Made by a program: the position numbers and the translations under genes | Notes under the pieces: model-generated | Databases searched by the model: none | Told to the model about the DNA's origin: nothing | The model's input: the letters and a program-made list of their open reading frames with translations, nothing else | From: Mucilaginibacter kameinonensis | GTDB taxonomy: Bacteria; Bacteroidota; Bacteroidia; Sphingobacteriales; Sphingobacteriaceae | Reading direction: 5' to 3' | NCBI RefSeq assembly: GCF_003675385.1 | Contig: NZ_RCWZ01000001.1 | Span: forward strand, 434,001 to 498,000 | DNA: 64,000 bases | In this document: piece after piece, positions 26,663-35,841 of the stretch | Position numbering within the stretch: position 1 is the stretch's first letter | Layout of the letters: each line of letters starts with the position of its first letter

Positions 26663-29600
26663 TTATTTGGCGTTAAGTTGATCAAAGTAAGATTTTATTT
26701 TTTGTTTATAATACAAATTAAGTGCCGGAGATACTGTTCTGATCTGCTCCGTTTGTTTCGCTTTTTGTTGCTGGTACCCCTGCAGTGCTTTTATATAACC
26801 CGGTGGCAAATCCTTGCCCGCATTGCTCTCCCGTTGCTGATCCTGATCTCGTTGCTGCTCGGCCTTTTCGGCCTCTAATAATCGGGTTTGTATCTGCTGC
26901 TGCCTTTTTAGCGCGTCATCTGTAATCCTCCTGTTTACGAGATCACGTTCCGTTTGTTCCATTTCTTTCGAAATTTTATCCAAATTGCCCAATCCGCCGG
27001 TACCATCTTTATTTTCGTCCCTGTCAATTTGTTGCAAAGCCTGCCGTATCATCTGCTGCTGACGTGCCATTTTAGCAAACTGCTCGCTCATGTTGCCACT
27101 ACTGCCCTGCTGGCCTTTACCCTGATTGCCCTGTTGCTGCATTTGCTCACGTGCCTTTTGCATGTTCTGGCTAAGCTGCTGCTGCATCTTGGCCAGCTGC
27201 GATATCGACTGTTGTTTCCCTTTGCCTCCTTTACCGCCCTTGTTCATCATTTTTTGCATTTGCTCAAGCGCTTCGCTTAGCATAAGGGCCAGGTTATTCA
27301 TTGAGGTCATGGCGTATTGCTGATTGCGGTTTGCTTCAAGCGTCCGCCTGTCACCCAACTGCTCAAGGGCTTGATCAATATGCTCGTTAATACTGGCTAT
27401 CTCCTTGTTTACAGTCGACTGGATTTGCGGAACCCTCCTGCTGATGGCGTATAAACTATCTTCGGCTGTTTTCAGGTTGTCTTTAATATCCTTCTGACTT
27501 TGCGATAAAGTAACGTACGACGGATCTGTAGGGTTAGTGTTTTTGAGCGTTTGCATCAGCTTTTCCTGGTTAAAGGAGCTGTTAACAAGGCTTTTTAACA
27601 GCTCCCTTAGCTGCTGCGCATCAACGGCATTCTCTTTTGATTCGCCTTCATCGCTATCCTTCTGCATTTTGGCGGCAAGCTCTTTCATTTGTTTTGCTGC
27701 CTGCTGCTGCGATTTTGAAGCCTTTGAGTTATCCTTTTTTTGCAGATCGCCCGCGCTTTGATCCATCTGCTGCTCAATATCTTTTGTTTCGTTTTCGGGG
27801 TTCTGATAGTCGGATTTACGTTCGGCCTGATCGTTGGCTTTCTGTAATTCGTCAAAGCCTTTCTTCACGTCCTGAAAATCCTGTTTCAGCTTATCCTGTT
27901 GCTGCTGCAAATTCTTTTGATCGGCTCCGGACTGTTTGGTTTGTTCGGATAGCTTTTGCTGTTGATCTGCCAGTTTATTCAACTGATCGAGGTTTTGATT
28001 CAGCTTTTGCTCAAACTCCAGTTTCTTATACAATTCCAACACCCTGTCCAGCTCTTTTTTTAATGATTTATTATCCATCTGCATTTTAGACAATTCATCT
28101 CGGGTGGCATCTTTTTGCTGCTCATTAAGCATTTGCTGCAGGTTTTGAAGCAATTCTTTTGTTTTTTGATCAAGCACGTTGTTAAACAGGTCTTCTATCT
28201 GTTTTTGCTTAGCCATGATCTCATCCGTTTGCTGCTGGTTTTCCTGGCGGTTGTATAAATTCTTTTTATTATCGGCCTGGATATCTTTTACTAAATCTTC
28301 CAGGTCTTTACGTTTTTGCATCAGATCTTCCACCTGCTTTTTCTCATCAAAGGAGAGCGTATTTTTATTCAACAGGTTCTGGTTCAGCTTTTGCGCATCA
28401 CGTTCAACCTGGCCGGCTAATTTAATGGCCGATTGCATTTTTTCTTTTATAGCTTTTGACCCTGCGTTTAACTGTTGGTTAATCTCCTTGTTGTCAGGGA
28501 CATTTAGTGTATGTTTTGCTGTACGGGCTGTTTTGTGTCCGGTCACTTCGTCGTTATCGGCAACCTCAAAAAAGTAGCTTACATGGTCGCCCGGATTGAT
28601 GCCCATTTCTTTCAGGTTCCAGTAATAAAAGAAATCTGTTTGTGTCTGGGCCAAATCAGCATTAACCTTTTTGGTAAACTCTTTTGCTTTGCTGTTACCG
28701 GCAGCTTCAATAGTATAATGAAACGTTAGCGACGAAAATCCATGATCATCCTGGATCTTGCCATTAAAATAGAAGGCTTTCATACTTACCGAATCCGGCT
28801 TTTCATCAACCATGATAGATGGAGCCTCATCAGTAATAACATTAATACGATACGAAGCCGAATCACTTTGGCTTACCTGCGCATTAACCGGTAAAAGTTT
28901 ATAAACAGCGTTCTTAAGCACCCGCTCACGGTGCTCAAACAAATCAGCGCCATTTTGTACCGCGGGGTGGCTTTGGCCATTCATATCAAACATGAGCGCG
29001 CTGGCATATTGCGTGTGCAGCTGCCAATTCACGGTTGTACCGGCCGGAATAGTTAAATCGCCGGCATTTAACAGCTTCTCATTTTTTTTATGCAGATAGG
29101 CTGGATAATTCAGCTCAACATCAAAATGGAGCAATGCCGGCTTTTGATTCACCTTGATCTCGTAAACCACCGAACTAAATCCGTTACCCGATAATTTAAA
29201 CCGGGTATTTTGCTGCAGGTTGCTAAACTGGTAATGAAAACGACTGATGTTATCCTTATCCAGCTTAAAGGTATTCTCTCCGGTTTCAACATATATATCA
29301 GCCGGCAGCTTATCACCTTCCAGTTTAATATCAACCTTTAAATCATTACCCTGAACAACAGATAGCGTTTTGTTCAACACAATAAACTTAAACGGGGCAA
29401 CAGGCACAAAATACTCATTATGCCTGATGAGCCTTTTAGTACTTTCGGTTAGTACCGATGGCGCCGCCAGGGCTATAATAATGATTACCCCCAACGGACC
29501 AAGGGCCCATTTTAAATACTTAGTATTTTCCTTAAGGTTGATAGCCGACGGAAAACTCACCGGTTTAAGTGCTTCTATCTTTTGATCGATACTGGCTTCG

Positions 29601-29992
29601 ATGAGAGCGCGATGGTTTTCATCTTCGGCAGCCAGTTTTTTTAGCTGCAGGGTGTTGAGCAATTTATCATGAACATCGTTAAAATGCCTGCCTATAATTT
29701 CGGCAGCTTCGTCATGCGTTAATGTTTTGCCCAGTTTAAGCCAGGCCAGTAATGAGGGTAAAACCAACCAGCAAACCAATACGGTATTAAGCAGGATAAA
29801 AAAGTAGAAAAGTATGGTGCGCAGCAGAATGCTGAAATTGCCAAAATACTCGCTCAGGGTTACAACCACGTAAGCGGTGAAAAGACCAGCGCCTAAAAAT
29901 ATTAACCCACGCAGAAAATTATTGAAATAATACTTCCGGGTGAAAGTATTGATTTTGCCAAGCAAAATTTCATAGTTTTCTGTCGAGGCCAT
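26663..29992 (-). CDS. DUF4175 family membrane protein, Gln-rich coiled coil
   Basis: 1109 aa. N-terminal membrane segments at about 25-48, 55-80 and 160-180. Then an extracytoplasmic beta-rich region (about 200-490) and a very long charged Gln/Lys-rich coiled coil (about 500-1080) with Q-runs and Gly-rich spots (GKGGKGKQQ near 910). This matches the large Bacteroidota DUF4175 proteins, of unknown function, which are often followed by an RsbW-like kinase gene as here. Many overlapping frames on the other strand are shadows of its low-complexity sequence. Confidence 0.85.
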   Translation of the reverse strand: MASTENYEILLGKINTFTRKYYFNNFLRGLIFLGAGLFTAYVVVTLSEYFGNFSILLRTILFYFFILLNTVLVCWLVLPSLLAWLKLGKTLTHDEAAEIIGRHFNDVHDKLLNTLQLKKLAAEDENHRALIEASIDQKIEALKPVSFPSAINLKENTKYLKWALGPLGVIIIIALAAPSVLTESTKRLIRHNEYFVPVAPFKFIVLNKTLSVVQGNDLKVDIKLEGDKLPADIYVETGENTFKLDKDNISRFHYQFSNLQQNTRFKLSGNGFSSVVYEIKVNQKPALLHFDVELNYPAYLHKKNEKLLNAGDLTIPAGTTVNWQLHTQYASALMFDMNGQSHPAVQNGADLFEHRERVLKNAVYKLLPVNAQVSQSDSASYRINVITDEAPSIMVDEKPDSVSMKAFYFNGKIQDDHGFSSLTFHYTIEAAGNSKAKEFTKKVNADLAQTQTDFFYYWNLKEMGINPGDHVSYFFEVADNDEVTGHKTARTAKHTLNVPDNKEINQQLNAGSKAIKEKMQSAIKLAGQVERDAQKLNQNLLNKNTLSFDEKKQVEDLMQKRKDLEDLVKDIQADNKKNLYNRQENQQQTDEIMAKQKQIEDLFNNVLDQKTKELLQNLQQMLNEQQKDATRDELSKMQMDNKSLKKELDRVLELYKKLEFEQKLNQNLDQLNKLADQQQKLSEQTKQSGADQKNLQQQQDKLKQDFQDVKKGFDELQKANDQAERKSDYQNPENETKDIEQQMDQSAGDLQKKDNSKASKSQQQAAKQMKELAAKMQKDSDEGESKENAVDAQQLRELLKSLVNSSFNQEKLMQTLKNTNPTDPSYVTLSQSQKDIKDNLKTAEDSLYAISRRVPQIQSTVNKEIASINEHIDQALEQLGDRRTLEANRNQQYAMTSMNNLALMLSEALEQMQKMMNKGGKGGKGKQQSISQLAKMQQQLSQNMQKAREQMQQQGNQGKGQQGSSGNMSEQFAKMARQQQMIRQALQQIDRDENKDGTGGLGNLDKISKEMEQTERDLVNRRITDDALKRQQQIQTRLLEAEKAEQQRDQDQQRESNAGKDLPPGYIKALQGYQQQKAKQTEQIRTVSPALNLYYKQKIKSYFDQLNAK

Positions 29993-30208
29993 GGTACAGG
30001 TAAAAAAAAGTCAAATACACTCCCTGGTTAAACGCAAAAGCAATGTATTAAATATATACGTGTTGGTTTAAGTTAAAAAATTAAAGCAATAATAATAAAA
30101 TGTTAACTGTTTTATGACAATAAAAAATGATTGGCCCGCATTACCAGGATAGATACGGCTACAAACCGGGATAACATACCAATTTAAGGATAATTCCGCT
30201 TTTTTGTT

Positions 30209-30637
30209 CTAAGCTCTTTCTTCTTCCTCAACCATTTCTGGTTCGAGCTTATGCAGCCAGATGCCAGCTATACCTGTAATTGAATATGGGAATATAATTA
30301 CCGCAACAGAAGATATGGCCGAGACTTTTCTTTCGAAAAGTAGTTCAAAAAAGGAGAGTACAGTAATGATGAGAATTGCTGTGGTTAAACCCGTCTTGAT
30401 ATAAAGTGGATCTCTTTTTTTTGATAAATAATAAACGGCCATCCAAAATATAAAGGCAAAGGGAATAGTGACCAGCAAAATCATATCGGCAAAAATGATG
30501 TAATCTTTCCTGATCTCATCAACAAGGCTTATTTGAGGATTCTGAATAATAAACCACGATAGAACCAATTGCAGCAGAGGTGCCACAATAACCAGCATCA
30601 GCCAAACCTTTAAGCTATATGTAAATGACCTGTTCAT
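30209..30637 (-). CDS. hypothetical four-helix membrane protein
   Basis: 142 aa with four hydrophobic segments (about 8-30, 48-70, 80-98 and 108-127) and an acidic tail ending EPEMVEEEERA. Not recognised. The 30000-30208 gap downstream shows nothing. The AT-rich gap upstream (30638-31072) probably holds the promoters of this gene and of the divergent gene at 31073. Confidence 0.6.
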   Translation of the reverse strand: MNRSFTYSLKVWLMLVIVAPLLQLVLSWFIIQNPQISLVDEIRKDYIIFADMILLVTIPFAFIFWMAVYYLSKKRDPLYIKTGLTTAILIITVLSFFELLFERKVSAISSVAVIIFPYSITGIAGIWLHKLEPEMVEEEERA

Positions 30638-31072
30638 AATTTATCAAGTGCGCCAACAATATACATAGCAAGCAATAAAATAACAATAGCCCCTACTTGC
30701 AGGCAATTTACTTTATGTATAAATAGCGATGCTATTTTTAATAGTTATAAAACAATAATAATTTAAAAGCAATACAACGCTTTAACAGGCTTATTGGTAA
30801 ATTATAAAACTGATTTTTTTATTAAAAATTATCTCTGCATCAACTGATTTTTTTCTTTTATAGATAAGGAATGCTAACCTGAACCCTATCTCTGACAAAA
30901 AGAAGTAAAGACGCATAATAAATAACGTAACTGACTCATTTACCCTCCCTCCATAATCATTAACCACCAATTAATTTCAATATATTAAATTAACGTAAAA
31001 TAGGTGATTTAACGGGTTGTTAAGCGTATAGTTAATTATTATCTTGCATTCACTTAGCCGACACCCCCTACC

Positions 31073-31786
31073 ATGACTACACCTAATCACCTTGATCCTT
31101 CTATATTGAACTATTTTAGTGTGGGTAGCGTTTGGCAAAACATTATGTTTTATGGTATTATTATTTGCCTTTTATATATTAACCTTTTTTTAACCCGGCG
31201 AAAGAAAACATATAAGCTACAGCTTGTTACCGATATACCTGCCGAAAACGAGGAACAGAATCAATCTACTGCAGACACTTCAGCCAAGGCCTTATATAAA
31301 ACAAATGCCGAAGAAATAGCTATCCTTAAAAAAGAGTTACTGGCATTGGGCGAGGAGTTAGAACTTTCGTACATGAAATCTGACAGGCTTAATGATCAGC
31401 TATCAGAAATACTGGACTGCCTTGAACTAACTGTAATTTATGATCATAACCCCTGGGACTGGTCGTTGGATTACAGTAGTCGGGAGGTTACACTTTCAGC
31501 GTATGGCTTGCGGATCCGCGGTTTTTCAGAAGATGACAAGCCCGCGTTTGACGAAGCCGTTACGGTTATTGATCCCCGGTACCGCCAGGCAGTAATAGAT
31601 GCTATTGAAAACTCATTTAATACCGGGGCCGATTTTTCAATGACTTACCTCATTAACCCTTTAGATGGCAGCCGGCCAAGAGAGATAAAAGCAATAGGCC
31701 ATGTACAATACAACGAGCTTGGAATCCCATTAAAACTATCCGGAAAATTCGCGCTTACCTATAGCGAGTTGCTGGCAAAAAAGTAG
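31073..31786 (+). CDS. hypothetical membrane-anchored PAS-like protein
   Basis: 237 aa. One transmembrane helix at about 22-41, then a helical coiled linker (70-115) and a C-terminal domain (about 120-237) that looks like a PAS_3 fold (DWSLDYSSREVTLS, VIDPRYRQAVIDAI, MTYLINPLDG and REIKAIGHVQYNELGIP). No output domain follows, so it may act as a sensor partner. Weak TATCTTGC -7-like box about 30 nt upstream. Confidence 0.6.
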   Translation: MTTPNHLDPSILNYFSVGSVWQNIMFYGIIICLLYINLFLTRRKKTYKLQLVTDIPAENEEQNQSTADTSAKALYKTNAEEIAILKKELLALGEELELSYMKSDRLNDQLSEILDCLELTVIYDHNPWDWSLDYSSREVTLSAYGLRIRGFSEDDKPAFDEAVTVIDPRYRQAVIDAIENSFNTGADFSMTYLINPLDGSRPREIKAIGHVQYNELGIPLKLSGKFALTYSELLAKK

Positions 31787-31846
31787 GGTTTAAAGCACCT
31801 TGGTATCCGGTAAAAAATCAAAAGCCTCCTTTTTGATAGTTGCATT

Positions 31847-31875
31847 TTGAATTATACCCGCAACAATTATATTTG
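31847..31875 (+). promoter_or_regulatory. promoter of tRNA-Pro
   Basis: -33 TTG at 31847-31849, 18-nt spacer, and an exact -7 box TATATTTG at 31868-31875. The mature tRNA begins 20 nt further on. Confidence 0.8.
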
Positions 31876-31894
31876 CAATCCGGCTATACTTAAT

Positions 31895-31968
31895 CGGGAT
31901 GTAGCGTAGCCCGGTATCGCGCCAGCATGGGGTGCTGGAGGTCGTGGGTTCGAATCCCGCCATCCCGA
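31895..31968 (+). tRNA. tRNA-Pro (anticodon GGG)
   Basis: 74-nt cloverleaf. Acceptor CGGGATG/CATCCCG with discriminator A; anticodon stem CCAGC/GCTGG with loop ATGGGGT giving anticodon GGG; T arm GTGGG-TTCGAAT-CCCGC. CCA is not encoded. It reads CCC and CCU proline codons. Confidence 0.95.
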
Positions 31969-32124
31969 CACTAAAGAGCATATTTGAGCGACTTATAAGT
32001 CAATTGGATGTGCTTTTTTTGTATTTTAAAGCATCTGGTATACGGTTAGGTATACAGACCTTTGCTCAACTCGCAGCGACTTGCAGATAAACAAATCTGC
32101 CATAGCTTTATTGTTCTTCTTGAT

Positions 32125-32132
32125 TACATTTG
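32125..32132 (+). promoter_or_regulatory. -7 promoter box of the chromate operon
   Basis: TACATTTG, an exact TAnnTTTG match, 22 nt before the ATG at 32155. No convincing -33 element at consensus distance, consistent with a regulated promoter. Confidence 0.5.
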
Positions 32133-32154
32133 TCCTTTGAATCATCATTATCAA

Positions 32155-33015
32155 ATGAAATGGATCACCCGTGAACGTCCAAAAATTGATCGCATAGCCT
32201 GTCCCTGGTTGATACGGCGCTTTATTGTTGCTGAAGCTGAAATCATATTTGTACCGTTCGAGCAGGTCTTGCTGAAAGCAGATGAGTTAGGAGCAACTCC
32301 ATTTGATTTGCCCAATGTGGAATACACTCATTACGAAGATCGATGCACCTTCGATTACTTCATTAAAAAACATCAGCTGAAAGATACCGCACTGAACAGA
32401 ATTGCTGCTATCGTCAGGGGAGCGGACACAGACCGTCACGACTTTGCACCGCAAGCTGCCGGGCTGGAAGCTATATTTTCCGGTTTAGCTCATAACATCA
32501 AGGACGATCAGGAGTTGTTAGAGCTTGGGATAACCATTTATGATGGGCTGTACAGTTGGGCAAAATATTTACACCAACTAAAACACACGCAGGCAGGGCC
32601 GGTAGAACAAATGTTGTTGGAGGTGTTTCATAAGTATATCAAACAAAGCGCTTCAAAGAAAGCTCCTGAATGGGCCAGAGAACTCAAAGAGATGATTCAG
32701 GATCAACTCGATACCAACATGACCCTAAGCTTGCAGCAGGTGTCAGATGAATTGGAGATCAACCCGACCTATCTCTCCCGCGAGTTCTCCAAATATTTTG
32801 ATAACCTATCATTTGGCGATTACATCCGCAAGCTGCGGGTTGACAAAGCAATCCATCTGATGGGATCAACAAATTACTCCCTAACCGAAATCGCTTACCT
32901 CACCGGCTTTTCAGACCAGAGCCATTTCAACCGCATCTTCAAAAAGCAGACGGATCAAACCCCATCCGGCTATAAGAAAAGTATCCTCAAAGGTAAAAAG
33001 GATACAAATAGATAA
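32155..33015 (+). CDS. ChrB-type chromate sensor fused to AraC-family HTH
   Basis: 286 aa from ATG 32155. The earlier ATG at 32062 would start upstream of the -7 box. Residues about 1-150 match the ChrB C-terminal domain (WITRERPKIDRIACPWLIRRFI motif, THYEDRCTFDYFI, IVRGADTDRH). Residues about 185-280 are an AraC-type double helix-turn-helix (LSREFSKYF, then LTEIAYLTGFSDQSHFNRIFKKQTDQTPSGYK). In Proteobacteria ChrB is a separate chromate-responsive regulator, so this fusion plausibly senses and responds in one chain. It heads an operon with DUF1259 and ChrA genes. Confidence 0.85.
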   Translation: MKWITRERPKIDRIACPWLIRRFIVAEAEIIFVPFEQVLLKADELGATPFDLPNVEYTHYEDRCTFDYFIKKHQLKDTALNRIAAIVRGADTDRHDFAPQAAGLEAIFSGLAHNIKDDQELLELGITIYDGLYSWAKYLHQLKHTQAGPVEQMLLEVFHKYIKQSASKKAPEWARELKEMIQDQLDTNMTLSLQQVSDELEINPTYLSREFSKYFDNLSFGDYIRKLRVDKAIHLMGSTNYSLTEIAYLTGFSDQSHFNRIFKKQTDQTPSGYKKSILKGKKDTNR

Positions 33016-33077
33016 TTACGTGCAAGTTTAGGGCATGTCAAGTGGGTAGTATTGCATTATCAATATAATCCACCACC

Positions 33078-34067
33078 ATGAAAACAAACACGATCACCCG
33101 AAGACAAGCCTTACAGGCCACAGCGGTTTTAAGTTCGGCTTTACTTTTACCGTTTAATAAGGTAATAGCAGCGACCATAATAACGGATAAAACTCCTGCT
33201 TTAACAGTCGACGAAATAGCCGGTATAGATGCCGCATTAGGTAAGAAAGGCAGCTACAAAGAAGCTGAATCAGTTTACACGATACCATTACCACGCAATG
33301 ACCTGAAGATGAAGATCAAAGGCGAACCTATACCAATTCCTTTTGGCTTTGGCGGCTGGGTATCCTTTAAGAAAACGCTTGATGGGAAATCAGCTATGGT
33401 GATGAGCGATACCGTGTTGCAAATGGAAGAGGTTAACCCGCTTATCTCCGCTGCCCATGCCAACGGTTTAGAAATAGCGGCTATCCACAACCACTTCTTT
33501 TACGAAGAGCCGCGCATTTACTACATGCATATCCACGGAATGGGCACAATCGCAGAACTGGCTAAAAAGTATGCAGATACGATCAGAGACAGCAAACTTT
33601 TCCCTGCAAATCAACCAGCACCATCGGCGCCGCCTGCCATTACAGGTAAAGAGAATTTCGATTTACCGGCATTAGATGCTATTGTTAAGTACACAGGTAC
33701 AGTAAACGGCCCTACTTACAAATACACCGTTGGCCGTGCCGACTTAAAGATTATGGCAATGGGTGTGGAAATGACGACCAATATAGGCTTGAATAGCTGG
33801 GCTTCATTTGCAGGAAAACAGGATGATGCGCATATCGCGGGCGATATTGCTATGCTGCAAACGGAGGTCAACTCGGTCATCAAAACGCTACGGGCGCATA
33901 ACCTCGAAGTCGTGGCTGTACATAACCACATGCTGGGCGACGATCCACATATGATTTTCCTTCATTATTATGGCCGTGGCGATGCCAGTACGTTAGCGAA
34001 GGGTTTTCGTGCCGCTTTAAATGTACTGGGTAAAAAAAGTGATGGTATGAGTAACATGAAGATGTAA
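33078..34067 (+). CDS. DUF1259 (LppY/LpqO-like) exported protein
   Basis: 329 aa. The N-terminal segment RRQALQATAVLSSALLLPF looks like a Tat-type signal (twin Arg, hydrophobic stretch, AIAAT cleavage). Two DUF1259 repeats follow (about 45-170 and 195-325), each with a His-rich signature: HNHFFYEEPRIYYMHIHG and HNHMLGDDPHMIFLHYYG. Such motifs suggest metal binding. Function is not established. Its place between ChrB-AraC and ChrA suggests a periplasmic role in chromate stress. Confidence 0.85.
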   Translation: MKTNTITRRQALQATAVLSSALLLPFNKVIAATIITDKTPALTVDEIAGIDAALGKKGSYKEAESVYTIPLPRNDLKMKIKGEPIPIPFGFGGWVSFKKTLDGKSAMVMSDTVLQMEEVNPLISAAHANGLEIAAIHNHFFYEEPRIYYMHIHGMGTIAELAKKYADTIRDSKLFPANQPAPSAPPAITGKENFDLPALDAIVKYTGTVNGPTYKYTVGRADLKIMAMGVEMTTNIGLNSWASFAGKQDDAHIAGDIAMLQTEVNSVIKTLRAHNLEVVAVHNHMLGDDPHMIFLHYYGRGDASTLAKGFRAALNVLGKKSDGMSNMKM

Positions 34068-35242
34068 TGAAAGAACAAGCGATCAAACCGGCATATTCGC
34101 TATGGGATATAACCACCTATTACTTAAAACTGGGTTCCTGGGGTTTTGGTGGGCCCGTGGCTTTAGTCGGCTATATGCATCGTGACCTTGTTGAAAATAA
34201 GAGCTGGTTAACCGAAGAGGAATACAAGGAGGGATTGGCTTTGGCTCAATTAGCACCAGGGCCTTTAGCTGCACAATTGGGTATTTATATCGGTTTTGTT
34301 CATTACGGTCTACTTGGTGCAACATTAACAGGCTTGGCCTTTGTACTGCCATCTTTCGTTATGGTCGTGCTTTTAGGCATGGCCTACCAGTTGTACGGAG
34401 GCTTGGCCTGGATGCAGGCTGTTTTCTATGGCGTAGGTGCCGCTGTTATTGGCATCATTGCTATGAGCGCTTACAAGCTGACCATCAAATCTATCAGTAA
34501 GTTTGAACCTGCAGCAATGAAAACAAAATGGCTGCTATGGCTATTTTATCTGGCAGCGATTGTGATCACAGTTACTACAGAGCGGGAAGAGATCATCTTA
34601 TTCCTGGCTTGTGGTATTTTATATATGATGATCAAGGCGCCACCACAATGGATTAAGAAACCCGCTGTACTACCCGCAGGAATATTGATAAGTACCGGTT
34701 TCTGGAAATACGATAGCAAGACTTTGCAGGAGATAGCGTGGTTCTTTGCTAAAGCCGGGGCATTTGTTTTTGGTAGCGGTTTAGCTATCGTACCGTTTTT
34801 ACATGGTGGTGTGGTAAAAGAGTTTGGCTGGCTCAATGAGCACCAGTTTGTTGACGCTGTAGCAGTGGCCATGATCACGCCGGGGCCGGTGGTAATTACA
34901 GTAGGCTTCATCGGTTACCTCGTGGCCGGCTTTCCGGGTGCATGCGTTGCCGCCTTAGCAACTTTTCTGCCATGTTATTTATTTACGGTTGCTCTTGCAC
35001 CCTCATTCAAGAAGATCGCTAAAGATAGAAGTGTTAAAGCCTTTGTGGAGGGGATAACCGCTGCTGTGATAGGGGCCTTAGTGGGTTCAGTGATCATTAT
35101 CGGCTTGCGGTCAATCATTGACGTTCCAACTGCGCTGATCGGCATATCTGCGGTATTAGCGCTCATCTATATCAAAAAGTTACAGGAACCCTACATCATT
35201 GGGATAGCTGCAATTATCGGTGTCCTGATCAAAGCCCTCTAA
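34067..35242 (+). CDS. chrA: chromate efflux transporter ChrA
   Basis: 391-aa inner-membrane protein of the CHR family. Two homologous halves, each with the GGP/A and PGP motifs (GFGGPVALVGYMHRD and LAPGPLAAQLGIYIG in the N half; FGSGLAIVPFLHGG and ITPGPVVITVGFIGY in the C half). Exports chromate, driven by proton motive force in known members. Start overlaps the DUF1259 stop by one base (TAATG). Confidence 0.93.
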   Translation: MKEQAIKPAYSLWDITTYYLKLGSWGFGGPVALVGYMHRDLVENKSWLTEEEYKEGLALAQLAPGPLAAQLGIYIGFVHYGLLGATLTGLAFVLPSFVMVVLLGMAYQLYGGLAWMQAVFYGVGAAVIGIIAMSAYKLTIKSISKFEPAAMKTKWLLWLFYLAAIVITVTTEREEIILFLACGILYMMIKAPPQWIKKPAVLPAGILISTGFWKYDSKTLQEIAWFFAKAGAFVFGSGLAIVPFLHGGVVKEFGWLNEHQFVDAVAVAMITPGPVVITVGFIGYLVAGFPGACVAALATFLPCYLFTVALAPSFKKIAKDRSVKAFVEGITAAVIGALVGSVIIIGLRSIIDVPTALIGISAVLALIYIKKLQEPYIIGIAAIIGVLIKAL

Positions 35243-35243
35243 T

Positions 35244-35747
35244 ATGTTTAAATATCTTATCACAATTCTTCTATCACTTGCCCTTACCAAATCGATCTTA
35301 GCTCAACAAACCTCCGGTTATCCGAAAGTAACAGGCTATTTTAGCATCGTTAATCCGATTGCTACCTGGACAAAAGATGGCTACACAAGCAACTTTGGAA
35401 ATGTCTATAGCATAGGTTTTCCGTTCGGGCTAAACCTTTTAAAAAGTGATCGCTTCGGCGTTAGCTTTGAGGTAGCGCCACTCATACGTACCGAGAAGAA
35501 CATATCTAAAGTTAGTACAGTGCTATTTCATCCCGGTGCGATGTTTCGATTTAAGCACGGGTTCACTTTCATCGGACGCATGGCCTTTGAAACAAATGGC
35601 CGCTTTGGCATCACTCCGATTTTCAACCAAGTAATCAAAAAGGGTAAGGATGCCAGTCTATTCGTTGCTGTACCATTTCCCGTTAGATTCGGTAATAACC
35701 AGCCTTCCTCGTTCAGCACTGGTGCGCAGATAGGGATAAGTTTCTAA
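35244..35747 (+). CDS. hypothetical outer-membrane-type protein of chromate operon
   Basis: 167 aa with a signal peptide ending LTKSILA-QQ. The rest alternates aromatic beta-strand-like segments (SIGFPFGLNLLKS, FGVSFEVAPLIRT, FIGRMAFETN, FSTGAQIGISF) and ends in Phe, suggesting a small beta-barrel. It starts 2 nt after chrA and is surely cotranscribed. Specific function unknown. Confidence 0.65.
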   Translation: MFKYLITILLSLALTKSILAQQTSGYPKVTGYFSIVNPIATWTKDGYTSNFGNVYSIGFPFGLNLLKSDRFGVSFEVAPLIRTEKNISKVSTVLFHPGAMFRFKHGFTFIGRMAFETNGRFGITPIFNQVIKKGKDASLFVAVPFPVRFGNNQPSSFSTGAQIGISF

Positions 35748-35841
35748 ACGCCTGAACTCTATTTTTAGCTTAAAGGCGACGACAGAGGTTATAGATTGGA
35801 GTGAATTACTCTGCAAAGTTACGCTTCCCGCTTAAATCTTA

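Noticed and set aside
26678..29585. Many plus-strand frames (up to 150 aa) across the DUF4175 gene
   Set aside because: Low-complexity Leu/Cys-rich translations of the antisense of a Gln/Lys-rich coiled coil.
31790..31981. 63-aa frame opposite tRNA-Pro (reads GFEPTTSSTPCWRD)
   Set aside because: It is the well-known false ORF made by the antisense of a tRNA gene.
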